Shown: positions 32,355 to 39,556 of the stretch, in pieces
How positions within the stretch are numbered: the first letter of the stretch is position 1
How the letters are laid out: each line of letters opens with the position of its first letter
Assembly (NCBI RefSeq): GCF_035917275.1
Contig: NZ_CP108508.1
Coordinates: 6,882,001 to 6,946,000 of the forward strand
DNA: 64,000 bases
Reading direction: 5' to 3'
From: Streptomyces sp. NBC_01237
GTDB lineage: Bacteria; Actinomycetota; Actinomycetes; Streptomycetales; Streptomycetaceae
The notes under the pieces: generated by a model
The model's database searches: none
Told to the model about the DNA's origin: nothing
What the model saw: only the letters and a program-made list of their open reading frames with translations
Position numbers and translations under genes: made by a program

Positions 32355-33392
32355 TCAGAAGCGCACACCCCACATGAACGGCATGCCGCTGCGCGCGATC
32401 GATTCGTAGCGGACCTGGGCGCCCGGTTTGGGTGCGTGAAGGATCTGGCCGTTGCCGGCGTAGAAGCCGACATGGCTCAGATCGGTGCGCATGATGATGA
32501 GGTCGCCGGGCTTGAGGGCGCCCAGTGAGTTGATGCGGGTACCCGCGTTCGCCTGGGCCTGCGAGGTACGGGGTATCGAGACGCCGGCCTGCTTGAAGGC
32601 CCAGGAGGTCAGGCCCGAACAGTCGAACGAGCCGGGCCCGGTCGCGCCCCACACGTACGGCATGCCGACGCGGCTCTTGGCTGCCGCGAAGGCCGAGGAG
32701 GTACGTCCGGAGGCGCTGGCCTCGTTCCCCAGAACGGTGCGGTCGCTGGCGCGGTTGGCGCGCTCCTCCTTGGCGGCGACCTTGGCCCGCTCCTCGGCGG
32801 TGAGGGTGTTGAGGAGCTGCTGGGCCTTGGTGAGCTTGCCCTGGATCTCCTTCTTCTGGCGCCCCATCTCGGCGCGTACGTTCTCCAGGTCCCCGAGCTT
32901 CTCCGCTGCCTGCGTGCGCTGCTGCCGCAGGACGCGCTGTCTGCTCTCGTACGCCCGGAGAACGCTGATCTGACGGTCGCTCAGCCGGTCCATGAGGGAG
33001 GCCTGATCCAGATAGGCATCGGGGTCGGACGAGAGCATCAGCTGTACGGAGGGGGTGATGCCTCCGCCGCGGTACTGAGCGGCGGCTATCGTGCCGACCC
33101 GGTCGCGCAAGGTGTTGAGCGCCTCCTGTTTGCGGGCCGCCGTGTCCTGGAGGTCGGCGACCTGCTTCTGGAGGGTGTCGGCCTTCTCCTTCGCGCCGTT
33201 GTACTTCTCCGTCGTCTGCGTGGCCTCCTCGTAGAGGCGATCGACCTGCGCCTGGACGCCCTTCTTGTTCGGGTCCGGCAGCGGATCGGCCGACGCGGGC
33301 TGCGCCGAGAGGGCGACGGCCGCGGCGGCGGTGGCCGTCAGCACGCTCGTGTACGCCTGGTGGGGCGGCTTGGGACGGCGGTGGGACGCCAC
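32355..33392 (-). CDS. Secreted NlpC/P60 peptidoglycan endopeptidase
   Basis: A 345-residue exported wall hydrolase. The N-terminus (VASHRRPKPPHQAYTSVL, then Ala-rich and ending in QPASA) is a signal peptide. Residues about 45-215 are a long coiled coil rich in Gln, Lys and Glu. The C-terminal NlpC/P60 domain has the catalytic Cys258 in SFDCSGLTSWAF and His in LSHVGFYAG. It should cut the stem peptide of peptidoglycan, as RipA-like enzymes do, with the coiled coil restraining activity. GTG 33392 fits the family start. Its promoter overlaps a palindrome matched upstream of the divergent blaI gene, so the BlaI repressor probably controls it. Confidence 0.92.
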   Translation of the reverse strand: MASHRRPKPPHQAYTSVLTATAAAAVALSAQPASADPLPDPNKKGVQAQVDRLYEEATQTTEKYNGAKEKADTLQKQVADLQDTAARKQEALNTLRDRVGTIAAAQYRGGGITPSVQLMLSSDPDAYLDQASLMDRLSDRQISVLRAYESRQRVLRQQRTQAAEKLGDLENVRAEMGRQKKEIQGKLTKAQQLLNTLTAEERAKVAAKEERANRASDRTVLGNEASASGRTSSAFAAAKSRVGMPYVWGATGPGSFDCSGLTSWAFKQAGVSIPRTSQAQANAGTRINSLGALKPGDLIIMRTDLSHVGFYAGNGQILHAPKPGAQVRYESIARSGMPFMWGVRF

Positions 33393-33555
33393 GATGGGGC
33401 CAACTCCTTCTTCCTCGGCCGCCTCCCTGCCGCAGCCGGGACGGCGGATGCGGGCGGTGCGGCGCTGTGCTGCGGATACGGCTGTGCTTGCGGATGCGGC
33501 CGGCCCCCGACGAGGTAGCGGGTTCGCCGGGTCCGGAGTCCCGGAAGTCAGGAAA
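33393..33555 (-). other. NlpC/P60 mRNA leader with possible riboswitch remnant
   Basis: On the minus strand the leader contains GGCGAACCCGCTACCTCGTC and repeated GCMGYATCCGC boxes before GGCAGGGAGGCGGCCGAGG. This faintly resembles the 3' half of ydaO-type (c-di-AMP) riboswitches, which precede wall hydrolase genes in streptomycetes. The conserved first half is not seen. Confidence 0.2.
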
Positions 33556-33585
33556 ATACTAAGTGGCTTAGCATATGGATTCCAA
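33556..33585 (-). promoter_or_regulatory. NlpC promoter with overlapping BlaI-type operator
   Basis: On the minus strand TTGGAA (33585-33580) and TAGTAT (33561-33556) are 18 bp apart. The palindrome CTAAG-TGG-CTTAG (33559-33571) overlaps the -10 element and part of the spacer, an ideal place for repression. Confidence 0.6.
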
Positions 33586-33672
33586 GTGACGTCGTGCGTC
33601 AATGGTTTGTCGTAACGCTCTTTGGGTGGGTGTACGGGGGCGTCGAAGCCGCTCCTGGACGTCGAGATACTA

Positions 33673-33685
33673 CTAAGACGCTTGG
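33673..33685 (+). promoter_or_regulatory. Second BlaI-type operator, upstream of blaI
   Basis: CTAAG-ACG-CTTGG repeats the palindrome at 33559 with one mismatch. A GATACT hexamer (33666-33671) just upstream could be the blaI -10 element, which would put the operator at the transcript start. Confidence 0.5.
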
Positions 33686-33780
33686 TGGAGTGAGGGGGTG
33701 GGGCGGCGTCTGTATGGCGCGCCCGCCGGAGGGCGGTCCGGTCGCCGGCAGGCTCCGGCCGTGGTGGCGGCGAGACTACG

Positions 33781-34203
33781 ATGAGCGGATACCGAAGCCC
33801 GGACGGCGCGCTTCCGGGGCCGAGGGGAGCGTTCGTGCGTCAGCTGGGTGAGCTGGAGGCGGAGATCATGCACCGCCTGTGGGCCTGGGGGCGGCCCGCG
33901 ACCGCACGTGACGTCCTGACCGACCTCAACAAGAAGCGCCCCATCGCCTACAGCACGGTCAAGACCGTCGCCGACATCCTGTACGGCAAGGGCATGCTGC
34001 GCCGCGAGAAGGAGGGGCGGGCCTGGGTCTACGAGCCCACCTGCACGCGCCAGCAGTACACCGCGGCCCTGATGCAGCAGGCACTCGGCAGCAATCCCGA
34101 CCCCGCGGGCGCGCTGCTGAGCTTCGTGGAGCAGATGTCGCCCGACGAGGCCGATGCCCTGCGCGCCGCCCTGCGCACGGCCAAGAGGCGGGCCGACGGA
34201 TGA
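33781..34203 (+). CDS. BlaI/MecI/CopY-family repressor
   Basis: A winged-helix repressor of up to 140 residues. The DNA-binding part reads LGELEAEIMHRLWAWGRPATARDVLTDLNKKRPIAYSTVKTVADILYGKGMLRREKEGRAWVYEP, the standard BlaI fold, followed by a helical dimerisation tail. The start is uncertain: ATG 33781 gives 18 extra residues, while GTG 33835 has GAGGGG seven bases upstream and begins at the conserved RQLGELEAE. It overlaps the M56 peptidase gene by four bases. In this family the peptidase partner cleaves or inactivates the repressor when wall damage is sensed. Operator copies lie upstream of this gene and of the NlpC gene. Confidence 0.92.
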   Translation: MSGYRSPDGALPGPRGAFVRQLGELEAEIMHRLWAWGRPATARDVLTDLNKKRPIAYSTVKTVADILYGKGMLRREKEGRAWVYEPTCTRQQYTAALMQQALGSNPDPAGALLSFVEQMSPDEADALRAALRTAKRRADG

Positions 34204-35138
34204 CCGCGGCCGTGGCGCTGGCCGGATACGCCCTCCTGGCCGGAGTCGTGGTGCCGGCCGTGCTGTCACGGGCGCGCTGGCCCCACCGGGCTCCGGCGGT
34301 CGGGGTCCTGGCCTGGCAGGGGCTGATGGTGACGTTCGTCGTCTCCACCGCACTTGCGGTCTACCACCTGGTCGTCCGCGAACACCATGTGCACGACGGT
34401 TTCCTCGGGCTGCTGAGCGCGTGCGGACTCGCCCCTGACGCCACGACCGCCCCGAACTCCCCGACGGACGACTCCTCGCCCCTCGGCGCCGCGGCCGTTC
34501 TGCTGGCCCCGGCGGCGATCGTGCTGCTCCCCTCGGCCTGGCTCGTCCGTACGGTGGTGCGGACCCGCCGTGCCCGTCGCCGTCACCTCGATCTGCTCAC
34601 CCTGGTCGGCCTTCCGGTTCCCGAGTACGGCGCCACCGTCGTGGAGCACGGCGTGCCGGCCGTCTACTGCCTGCCGGGGCGCTCCTGTCGCGTGGTGGTC
34701 ACCCGGGGAGCGCTGGATGTGCTCTCGGAAGCGCAGTTGCGCGCCGTGCTGGAGCATGAGCGCGGTCACCTCGTGGGCCGCCATCATCTCCTCCATATGG
34801 AGACGGAAGCGTTCGCGCTCGCCTTCCGCGGTCTGCCCCTCGCCCGGCACGCCAGGGAACAGACGGCCCTCCTGCTGGAGATGGCGGCGGACGACCGGGC
34901 CCTGCGTTCCCACCCGCGGGAGGCGCTCGCCGCCGCGATGTGCGAGATCGCCGGTGGCCGGGCCCCGCACGCCGCGCTCGGTGCGGCGGGTGCCGGGGGC
35001 GCGGGGGTGCTGATCCGGCTGCGGCGGGTCCTCGCTCCGCAGCCGGAACCCCACCGGGTGACTTGGCTCGGAATCGTGGCGGCGTCGGTTCTCGCCCCGC
35101 TGCTGCCGCTGTTCCTCGCGTGCGGGCCGACGGTCTGA
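34200..35138 (+). CDS. M56-family membrane metallopeptidase (BlaR1/MecR1-like)
   Basis: A 312-residue membrane protease. Hydrophobic segments lie at residues ~1-25, 35-65, 95-115 and at the C-terminal end. The zinc site HERGH (HExxH, residues 186-190) lies in VLEHERGHLVGRHH, with a downstream acidic motif EMAADDRA as third ligand region. It lacks the extracellular penicillin-binding sensor of true BlaR1, so it must sense something through its membrane part. The start overlaps the blaI stop (ATGA), making a repressor/antirepressor pair. It probably relays cell-wall stress to the NlpC/P60 gene and to its own operon. Confidence 0.92.
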   Translation: MTAAVALAGYALLAGVVVPAVLSRARWPHRAPAVGVLAWQGLMVTFVVSTALAVYHLVVREHHVHDGFLGLLSACGLAPDATTAPNSPTDDSSPLGAAAVLLAPAAIVLLPSAWLVRTVVRTRRARRRHLDLLTLVGLPVPEYGATVVEHGVPAVYCLPGRSCRVVVTRGALDVLSEAQLRAVLEHERGHLVGRHHLLHMETEAFALAFRGLPLARHAREQTALLLEMAADDRALRSHPREALAAAMCEIAGGRAPHAALGAAGAGGAGVLIRLRRVLAPQPEPHRVTWLGIVAASVLAPLLPLFLACGPTV

Positions 35139-35233
35139 CGGGTCCGGAGGGTCTGACCGGTCCGGTGGGTCCGGCGGATCTGATCAGTCCCGCGGGTCCG
35201 ACCGGTCCGACCGGTCCGACCGGTCAGGCCGGG
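35127..35233 (+). repeat. Stop-codon-seeded GGTCCGACC repeats after the M56 gene
   Basis: Units of the form GGTCTGACGGGTCCGG start at the M56 stop; TGA recurs at 35136 (real stop), 35155 and 35181. The array then settles into a 9-bp unit GGTCCGACC repeated at least three times. Confidence 0.82.
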
Positions 35234-35266
35234 TTCGGCCGTGTGTACGTGGCCGATGGGGCCCCG

Positions 35267-35295
35267 TTGACACGCCCCGCCCCTCCCTCGATACT
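35267..35295 (+). promoter_or_regulatory. Housekeeping-type promoter of the LLM gene
   Basis: TTGACA (35267-35272) and GATACT (35290-35295) are 17 bp apart, close to the HrdB consensus. The 8-mer CATAGAAC at the presumed start (35304-35311) recurs as its complement at 36604-36611 before the next gene. Confidence 0.7.
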
Positions 35296-35410
35296 TCGAC
35301 AAACATAGAACACTCGAATCATCGGGGGTTCCCGGCGGATTTGCTGCGGACTCGTAGCGGATTCCCCGCGGGCTTCCGGTGGTTGACGAAGTGTGGGGCG
35401 AGAGGAAGAC

Positions 35411-36391
35411 ATGAAGCGTCATGGAGTGACGATCCCGCTCAATTCCGTGCCGCTGTCGGGCCATCGGCGGATCATCGAGGAACTGCCCGATCTCGGCTAC
35501 ACCGATGCCTGGACGGGCGAGGCCGCCGGGTACGACGGCTTCACCCCGCTGGCTCTCGCGGCGGCCTGGGCGCCGTCGTTGCGGGTGGGCACGGCCGTGG
35601 TTCCCGTACAGACCAGGGGGCCCGCCCTGCTGGCCATGACGGTGGCGACACTCGCCGAGGCGGCGCCGGGGCGGGTCGCCGTAGGGGTCGGCTCGTCGGG
35701 CCCGCCGTTCGTCACGCGCATCAACGGCATTCCCTTCGAGCACCCCTATCGCCATGTCCGGGACACCGTGCGGTTCTTGAAGGCGGCACTGGCGGGCAAG
35801 TCGGTGCAGGGCGTCTTCGACTCGTTCACCATCGAGGACTACCGGCCCGCCCTGCGCCCCGATCCCGTGCCGCCCGTGCTGATCGGGGCGTTGCGGCCGC
35901 AGATGCTGCGCCTGGCGGCCCGGGAGGCGGACGGTCTCGTCACCAACTTCCTCGCGGTGGAGGATGTCCGGCCGGTGCTGGAGGCGATGGGTCCGGAAGG
36001 GGCCGGCAAGGAGGTGGTCGCCCGGCTCTTCGTCTGTCCGACCGCGGACACCGCGTACGCGCGGGCGCGGGGCCGGGCGATGCTGGGGCCGATCCTCAAC
36101 GCGCGTACGTACTCGGCGTTCCATGGCTGGCTGGGGCGCGACGAGGAGTTGGCCGCCTCCCGTCGCGCATGGGCTCGCGGGGACTTCCGGGGTGCCTGCG
36201 AGGCGGTGCCCGACGCGCTCGTGGATGCCCTGCTCGTGCACGGCAAGCCCGGCGAGTGTCGGGAGCAGGTGGCCCGCTATGTCGACGCCGGGGTCACCAC
36301 GCCCCTGCTCGCGGTGCTCCCTGTCCCGGAGTTCGGTGCCGGGCCGGACGGGATGCTGTCGGCGCTGCGGGCGTTGGCCCCGGCGGACTGA
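35411..36391 (+). CDS. LLM-class F420/FMN-dependent oxidoreductase
   Basis: A 326-residue enzyme of the luciferase-like monooxygenase fold. The TIM-barrel pattern is clear: GVTIPLNSVPLSGHRRIIEELPDLGYTDAWTGE, LRVGTAVVPVQTRGPALLAMTVATLAEAAPGRVAVGVGSSG, and VPPVLIGALRPQMLRLAAREADGLVTNFL. The style is that of F420-dependent members common in actinomycetes, but cofactor choice (F420 or FMN) cannot be settled by eye. I chose ATG 35411 after AGAGGAAG. A strong -35/-10 promoter lies upstream and a ~32-bp-period repeat array follows its stop. The substrate is unknown. Confidence 0.9.
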   Translation: MKRHGVTIPLNSVPLSGHRRIIEELPDLGYTDAWTGEAAGYDGFTPLALAAAWAPSLRVGTAVVPVQTRGPALLAMTVATLAEAAPGRVAVGVGSSGPPFVTRINGIPFEHPYRHVRDTVRFLKAALAGKSVQGVFDSFTIEDYRPALRPDPVPPVLIGALRPQMLRLAAREADGLVTNFLAVEDVRPVLEAMGPEGAGKEVVARLFVCPTADTAYARARGRAMLGPILNARTYSAFHGWLGRDEELAASRRAWARGDFRGACEAVPDALVDALLVHGKPGECREQVARYVDAGVTTPLLAVLPVPEFGAGPDGMLSALRALAPAD

Positions 36392-36545
36392 GGGTGCGCG
36401 CGGCCCGAGGTGTGCACAGCCTGAGGTGCGCATGGCCCGAGGTGTGCATGGCCTGAAGGTGCGCGCGGGCTGAAGGCGCGTGGTCCGGAGGTGTGTGCGG
36501 CTTGATGGCGCGCGGTCCGGAGGCGTGTGTGGCCTGAAGGCGTCC
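36389..36545 (+). repeat. Stop-codon-seeded ~32-bp repeats after the LLM gene
   Basis: Degenerate ~16-bp half-units (CTGAGGTGCGCAYGGCC, CCGAGGTGTGCAYGGCC) alternate. TGA recurs at 36389 (real stop), 36422, 36453, 36471, 36503 and 36535, giving a period near 32 bp. The remainder to 36676 is leader of the hydrolase gene. Confidence 0.85.
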
Positions 36546-36603
36546 TGGGGCGGCGGCTGTTCGCGGTCTGCGGCCCTTGTTGGGCGGCGCGGTTGATTCT
36601 ATA

Positions 36604-36623
36604 GTTCTATGTATTGCGAACTT
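36604..36623. promoter_or_regulatory. Inverted repeat upstream of the serine hydrolase gene
   Basis: AGTTC-N10-GAACT (36603-36622) overlaps ATAG-TT-CTAT in an AT-rich patch of an otherwise GC-rich leader. It includes the 8-mer GTTCTATG shared with the LLM promoter region. It may be an operator; the nearby MarR protein is one candidate. Confidence 0.3.
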
Positions 36624-36676
36624 TCAAACCAGTCGGGTCCGGCTCAGTCGTCCGGTCCGGCTCGTCAGGAGGCGAA

Positions 36677-37912
36677 GTGTCCCGCATCAAGACCGAGGTG
36701 GACCCGGCGGAGGTAGGGCTGAGTCCCGACCGTCTCCGCCGGATCGACGACTATCTGTCCGCCTACGTGGACGACGGTCGGCTGCCCGGCTGGCAGCTCG
36801 CCGTGACCCGGAACGGCCGCGTCGCCCATCTCGCCGAATACGGCTCACGGGACGTGGAGAACGGCCTCCCCTCGCACGGGGACACCCTCTACCGGGCCTG
36901 GTCGATGACCAAACCGGTCACCTCGGTGGCCGCCATGATCCTGGTCGAGGAAGGCGCGATCGGACTCCAGGACCCGGTCTCCCGGTACATCCCCGCCTTC
37001 GCCGACGTACGCGTCTACCAGCGGGGCCCGGTGGACCGGCCGGTGACCGTCCCCGCCGCCGAACCCATCCGCGTACGCCATCTGCTGAGCCACACCTCCG
37101 GACTCACCTACGGCTTCCACCGTGCCCACCCCGTGGACGAGATCTACACGAAGAACGGCTACGAATGGGCCACCCCGCCCGGCCTCGACCTCGCCGCCTG
37201 CTGCGAGCAGTGGGCCTCCTTCCCCCTGCTCTTCGAACCGGGCAGCGCCTGGAACTACGGGGTGTCCAGCGACGTCCTCGGCAGGGTCGTCGAAGTCGCC
37301 TCGGGCCAGAGCCTGGAGGACTTCTTCGCCCGGCGCATCCTGGAACCCCTGGGGATGGAGGACACGGGCTTCTTCGTGCCGCCGGAGAAGGCCGACCGGC
37401 TCGCCGCGTTCTACACCGCCGACCCCGCGACCGGCCGGGCCGTCCGTAACGACGGGCTCGGGGCCGGGGCCCTGCACCGGCCCGCCGCGCTCTCCGGAAG
37501 CGCCGGACTGGTGACGACCCTCGCGGACTACCACCGCTTCACACAGATGCTGCTCGGGGAGGGGATCTTCGAGGGGCAGCGCGTCCTCGGGCCCCGCACC
37601 CTGCGGCACATGCTGCGCAACCACCTGCCCGGTGGCGCCGATCTCCAGAGCGTCGGGCGCCCCGTCTTCTCCGAGATGCCGACCGCCGGAGTCGGCTTCG
37701 GGCTCGGATTCGCCGTGGTCGAGGACCCGGCGCAGGCCGGTGTCGTGGCAGGTCCGGGGGAGTACGGGTGGCACAGCGCCGCGGGAACGGTCTTCTGGGT
37801 CGACCCGAAGGAGCGGCTCACCGCCCTGTTCTTCACCCAGCTGATGCCCTCCAGCGCCCACCCGCTGCACGGACGGCTCAGGCAGCTCGTCAACCAGGCC
37901 ATCGTCGACTGA
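36677..37912 (+). CDS. Serine hydrolase of the beta-lactamase/esterase (class C-like) family
   Basis: A 411-residue enzyme with the class C/EstB serine-lysine dyad SMTK (Ser76, Lys79), a tyrosine motif in WNYGVSSD, and a C-terminal HSAAGT in place of KTG. No signal peptide is seen from GTG 36677, which has AGGAGG upstream, so it is probably cytoplasmic and an esterase, transacylase or amidase rather than a secreted beta-lactamase. It lies in a run of small-molecule enzymes between LLM oxidoreductase and cyclase genes. The replacement of KTG by HSAAGT is typical of esterase branches. Confidence 0.9.
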   Translation: MSRIKTEVDPAEVGLSPDRLRRIDDYLSAYVDDGRLPGWQLAVTRNGRVAHLAEYGSRDVENGLPSHGDTLYRAWSMTKPVTSVAAMILVEEGAIGLQDPVSRYIPAFADVRVYQRGPVDRPVTVPAAEPIRVRHLLSHTSGLTYGFHRAHPVDEIYTKNGYEWATPPGLDLAACCEQWASFPLLFEPGSAWNYGVSSDVLGRVVEVASGQSLEDFFARRILEPLGMEDTGFFVPPEKADRLAAFYTADPATGRAVRNDGLGAGALHRPAALSGSAGLVTTLADYHRFTQMLLGEGIFEGQRVLGPRTLRHMLRNHLPGGADLQSVGRPVFSEMPTAGVGFGLGFAVVEDPAQAGVVAGPGEYGWHSAAGTVFWVDPKERLTALFFTQLMPSSAHPLHGRLRQLVNQAIVD

Positions 37913-37968
37913 CGGGCCGGACGCCCGGCGACGGTGCCACTCCCGCGCAGGAGCGGCCGTCCGGTGGG

Positions 37969-38463
37969 TCAGTTCACGTCGAGGATCTTGCCGACCAGCC
38001 GGGCCAGGGTCCTGCGCTCGGCAGCGGTCAGAGCCTCGAACGCCCGGTCGAGCAGGTGCGGGACACCGTTCTCCGCCTCTTCGAGCGCCGGTCCCGCCTC
38101 GGGGGTCAGCGTCACGGCATAGGCCCGGCGATCCCGGGGGTGCCGCTCACGCCGGACCAGCCCGGAGTCCTCCAGACCGTCGATACAGCCGACCATCACG
38201 CTCCGGTCGATCCGCAGCTGCTCGCTCAGCTCCTGCTGCGAACAGGGGCCGACATCGTTCAGCATCTTCAGTACGAGGTGCTGGGCCACGGTCAGGTGGT
38301 GACCGGACAGCTCCTCGTCGATCGTCCGGGCCACCAGCGTGGTCGCACGGCACATCGCGATGTCCGGACGCTCCTGCGCCAGCTTCGAGAAGTACTGACC
38401 CCGTCCCCCGTCCTCCGGCTGCCGGCTGGGCGAAGCGAGGCGGGAAGGCTGCGTGGCGGTCAT
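37969..38463 (-). CDS. MarR-family transcriptional regulator
   Basis: A 164-residue regulator with a MarR winged helix: LTVAQHLVLKMLNDVGPCSQQELSEQLRIDRSVMVGCIDGLEDSGLVRRERHPRDRRAYAVTLT, flanked by dimerisation helices. I chose ATG 38463, seven bases after AGGAGG. It is divergent from the cyclase gene (126-bp shared promoter) and convergent with the serine hydrolase. MarR proteins usually respond to aromatic acids or oxidants, which would fit control of the adjacent enzyme set. A TAGCGT hexamer at 38549-38554 may be the cyclase -10 element. Confidence 0.92.
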   Translation of the reverse strand: MTATQPSRLASPSRQPEDGGRGQYFSKLAQERPDIAMCRATTLVARTIDEELSGHHLTVAQHLVLKMLNDVGPCSQQELSEQLRIDRSVMVGCIDGLEDSGLVRRERHPRDRRAYAVTLTPEAGPALEEAENGVPHLLDRAFEALTAAERRTLARLVGKILDVN

Positions 38464-38589
38464 GGCGGTTCCTCCTGTGGTCCTGGACGGCGGGCCATCC
38501 GGGCGCATTCCAGATTGTCCATCCCCAGAACGTTTTCCCTCCCCAGTCTAGCGTCGACTCCCGGAAGCCGACGGAACGGAAGGTTCTCC

Positions 38590-39402
38590 ATGTGCAACCC
38601 CCAGACCATCGCCGCCTCGGTTCCGCCGGAATCCGGCCGCCCCTCCGGGCGGAGCCCCGACGATGCCCGGCAGAACACCCCCGCTGCCCCGCGGGTGACA
38701 CTGCCCACCGGCACGGTCCGTGACCTCACCCATGTCGTCGGCCCCGACTGGCCGGTCTTCGACCTCTACGTCCGGCCGATGGAGATCAGGCCGCTGGCCA
38801 ACCTCGCCGAGCACGAGTACAACGCCCTGGAACTGACGTACAACGAGCACATCGGCACCCACATCGACGCGCCCCTCCACTTCGACGACGACGGTCTGTC
38901 CGTCGAACGGATTCCGGTGGAGACCCTCGTCGCCCCGCTCGCCGTCGTCCGGGTCGGGGAGCGCGCGGCCCGCGACCATGTCACCGAGCTGACCGTGGAC
39001 GACCTCCTCGCCTGGGAGAGCCGCAACGGCAGGATCCCCGACCGTGCCCTGCTCGCCGTGGACAACGACTGGGCCGTACGCATCAACACCCCCGGCGCCT
39101 TCCTGAACTTCGACGAGAAGGAGGGGCTCTACCGCTTCCCGGGGATCTCCGTGGAAGCCGCCGCCTTCCTCGTCGAGGAGCGCTCCGTGGTCGGCGTCGG
39201 TACCGACTCGCCCAGCCTGGACCCCGGCTCCCGCCCCGCCGACCCGCACACCCACCGGGTGCTGCTCCCCGCGGGCAAGTACGGCGTCGAGTGCCTGGCG
39301 GGCCTGGACACCGTCCCCGACGTCGGCGCCGTCGCCGTCGTCGGAGCTCCCCGCCACGCGGGCGGCACCGGTGGACCGGCCAGGGTGCTGGCCTTCCTGT
39401 GA
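38590..39402 (+). CDS. Cyclase / kynurenine-formamidase-like metal hydrolase
   Basis: A 270-residue member of the cyclase family (Pfam cyclase), metal-dependent hydrolases that include bacterial arylformamidase (KynB) and polyketide-associated cyclases. The signature HIGTHIDAPLHF (HxGTHxDAPxH) is intact, as are the upstream TVRDLTHVVGPDWPVF and the late ECLAGLDTVP. The start is ATG 38590. It is divergent from marR and upstream of a methyltransferase gene in the same direction. Hydrolysis of a formylated aromatic amine or a lactone is possible; the substrate is not known. Confidence 0.9.
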   Translation: MCNPQTIAASVPPESGRPSGRSPDDARQNTPAAPRVTLPTGTVRDLTHVVGPDWPVFDLYVRPMEIRPLANLAEHEYNALELTYNEHIGTHIDAPLHFDDDGLSVERIPVETLVAPLAVVRVGERAARDHVTELTVDDLLAWESRNGRIPDRALLAVDNDWAVRINTPGAFLNFDEKEGLYRFPGISVEAAAFLVEERSVVGVGTDSPSLDPGSRPADPHTHRVLLPAGKYGVECLAGLDTVPDVGAVAVVGAPRHAGGTGGPARVLAFL

Positions 39403-39465
39403 ACCGCCCCCAGCCCGTCCGCCCCCAGCCGATCCGCCCCCAGCCCGTCCGCCCCCGGTCCTGCC
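39403..39465 (+). repeat. CCGCCCCCAGCCCGT repeats after the cyclase gene
   Basis: About four 15-bp units (CCGCCCCCAGCCCGTCCG variants) begin right after the cyclase stop codon. Unlike the other arrays, the unit does not carry TGA. Confidence 0.8.
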
Positions 39466-39556
39466 GCATGCCGCTGATCCGCCCGCCGCTCACCATCGAC
39501 CACCGCACCGTCCCGTCCTCGTCCCGCGCACGTCCCGACGCCAAGGAGACCCAGGT

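Noticed and set aside
35136..35233. Collagen-like Gly-Pro-Thr repeats in one frame after the M56 gene
   Set aside because: The frame has no start with a ribosome site and overlaps M56 coding sequence. The pattern follows from the 9-bp DNA repeat, which explains it fully.
36677..37912. A resistance beta-lactamase
   Set aside because: There is no secretion signal, and the KTG box is replaced by HSAAGT, which points to an esterase branch.
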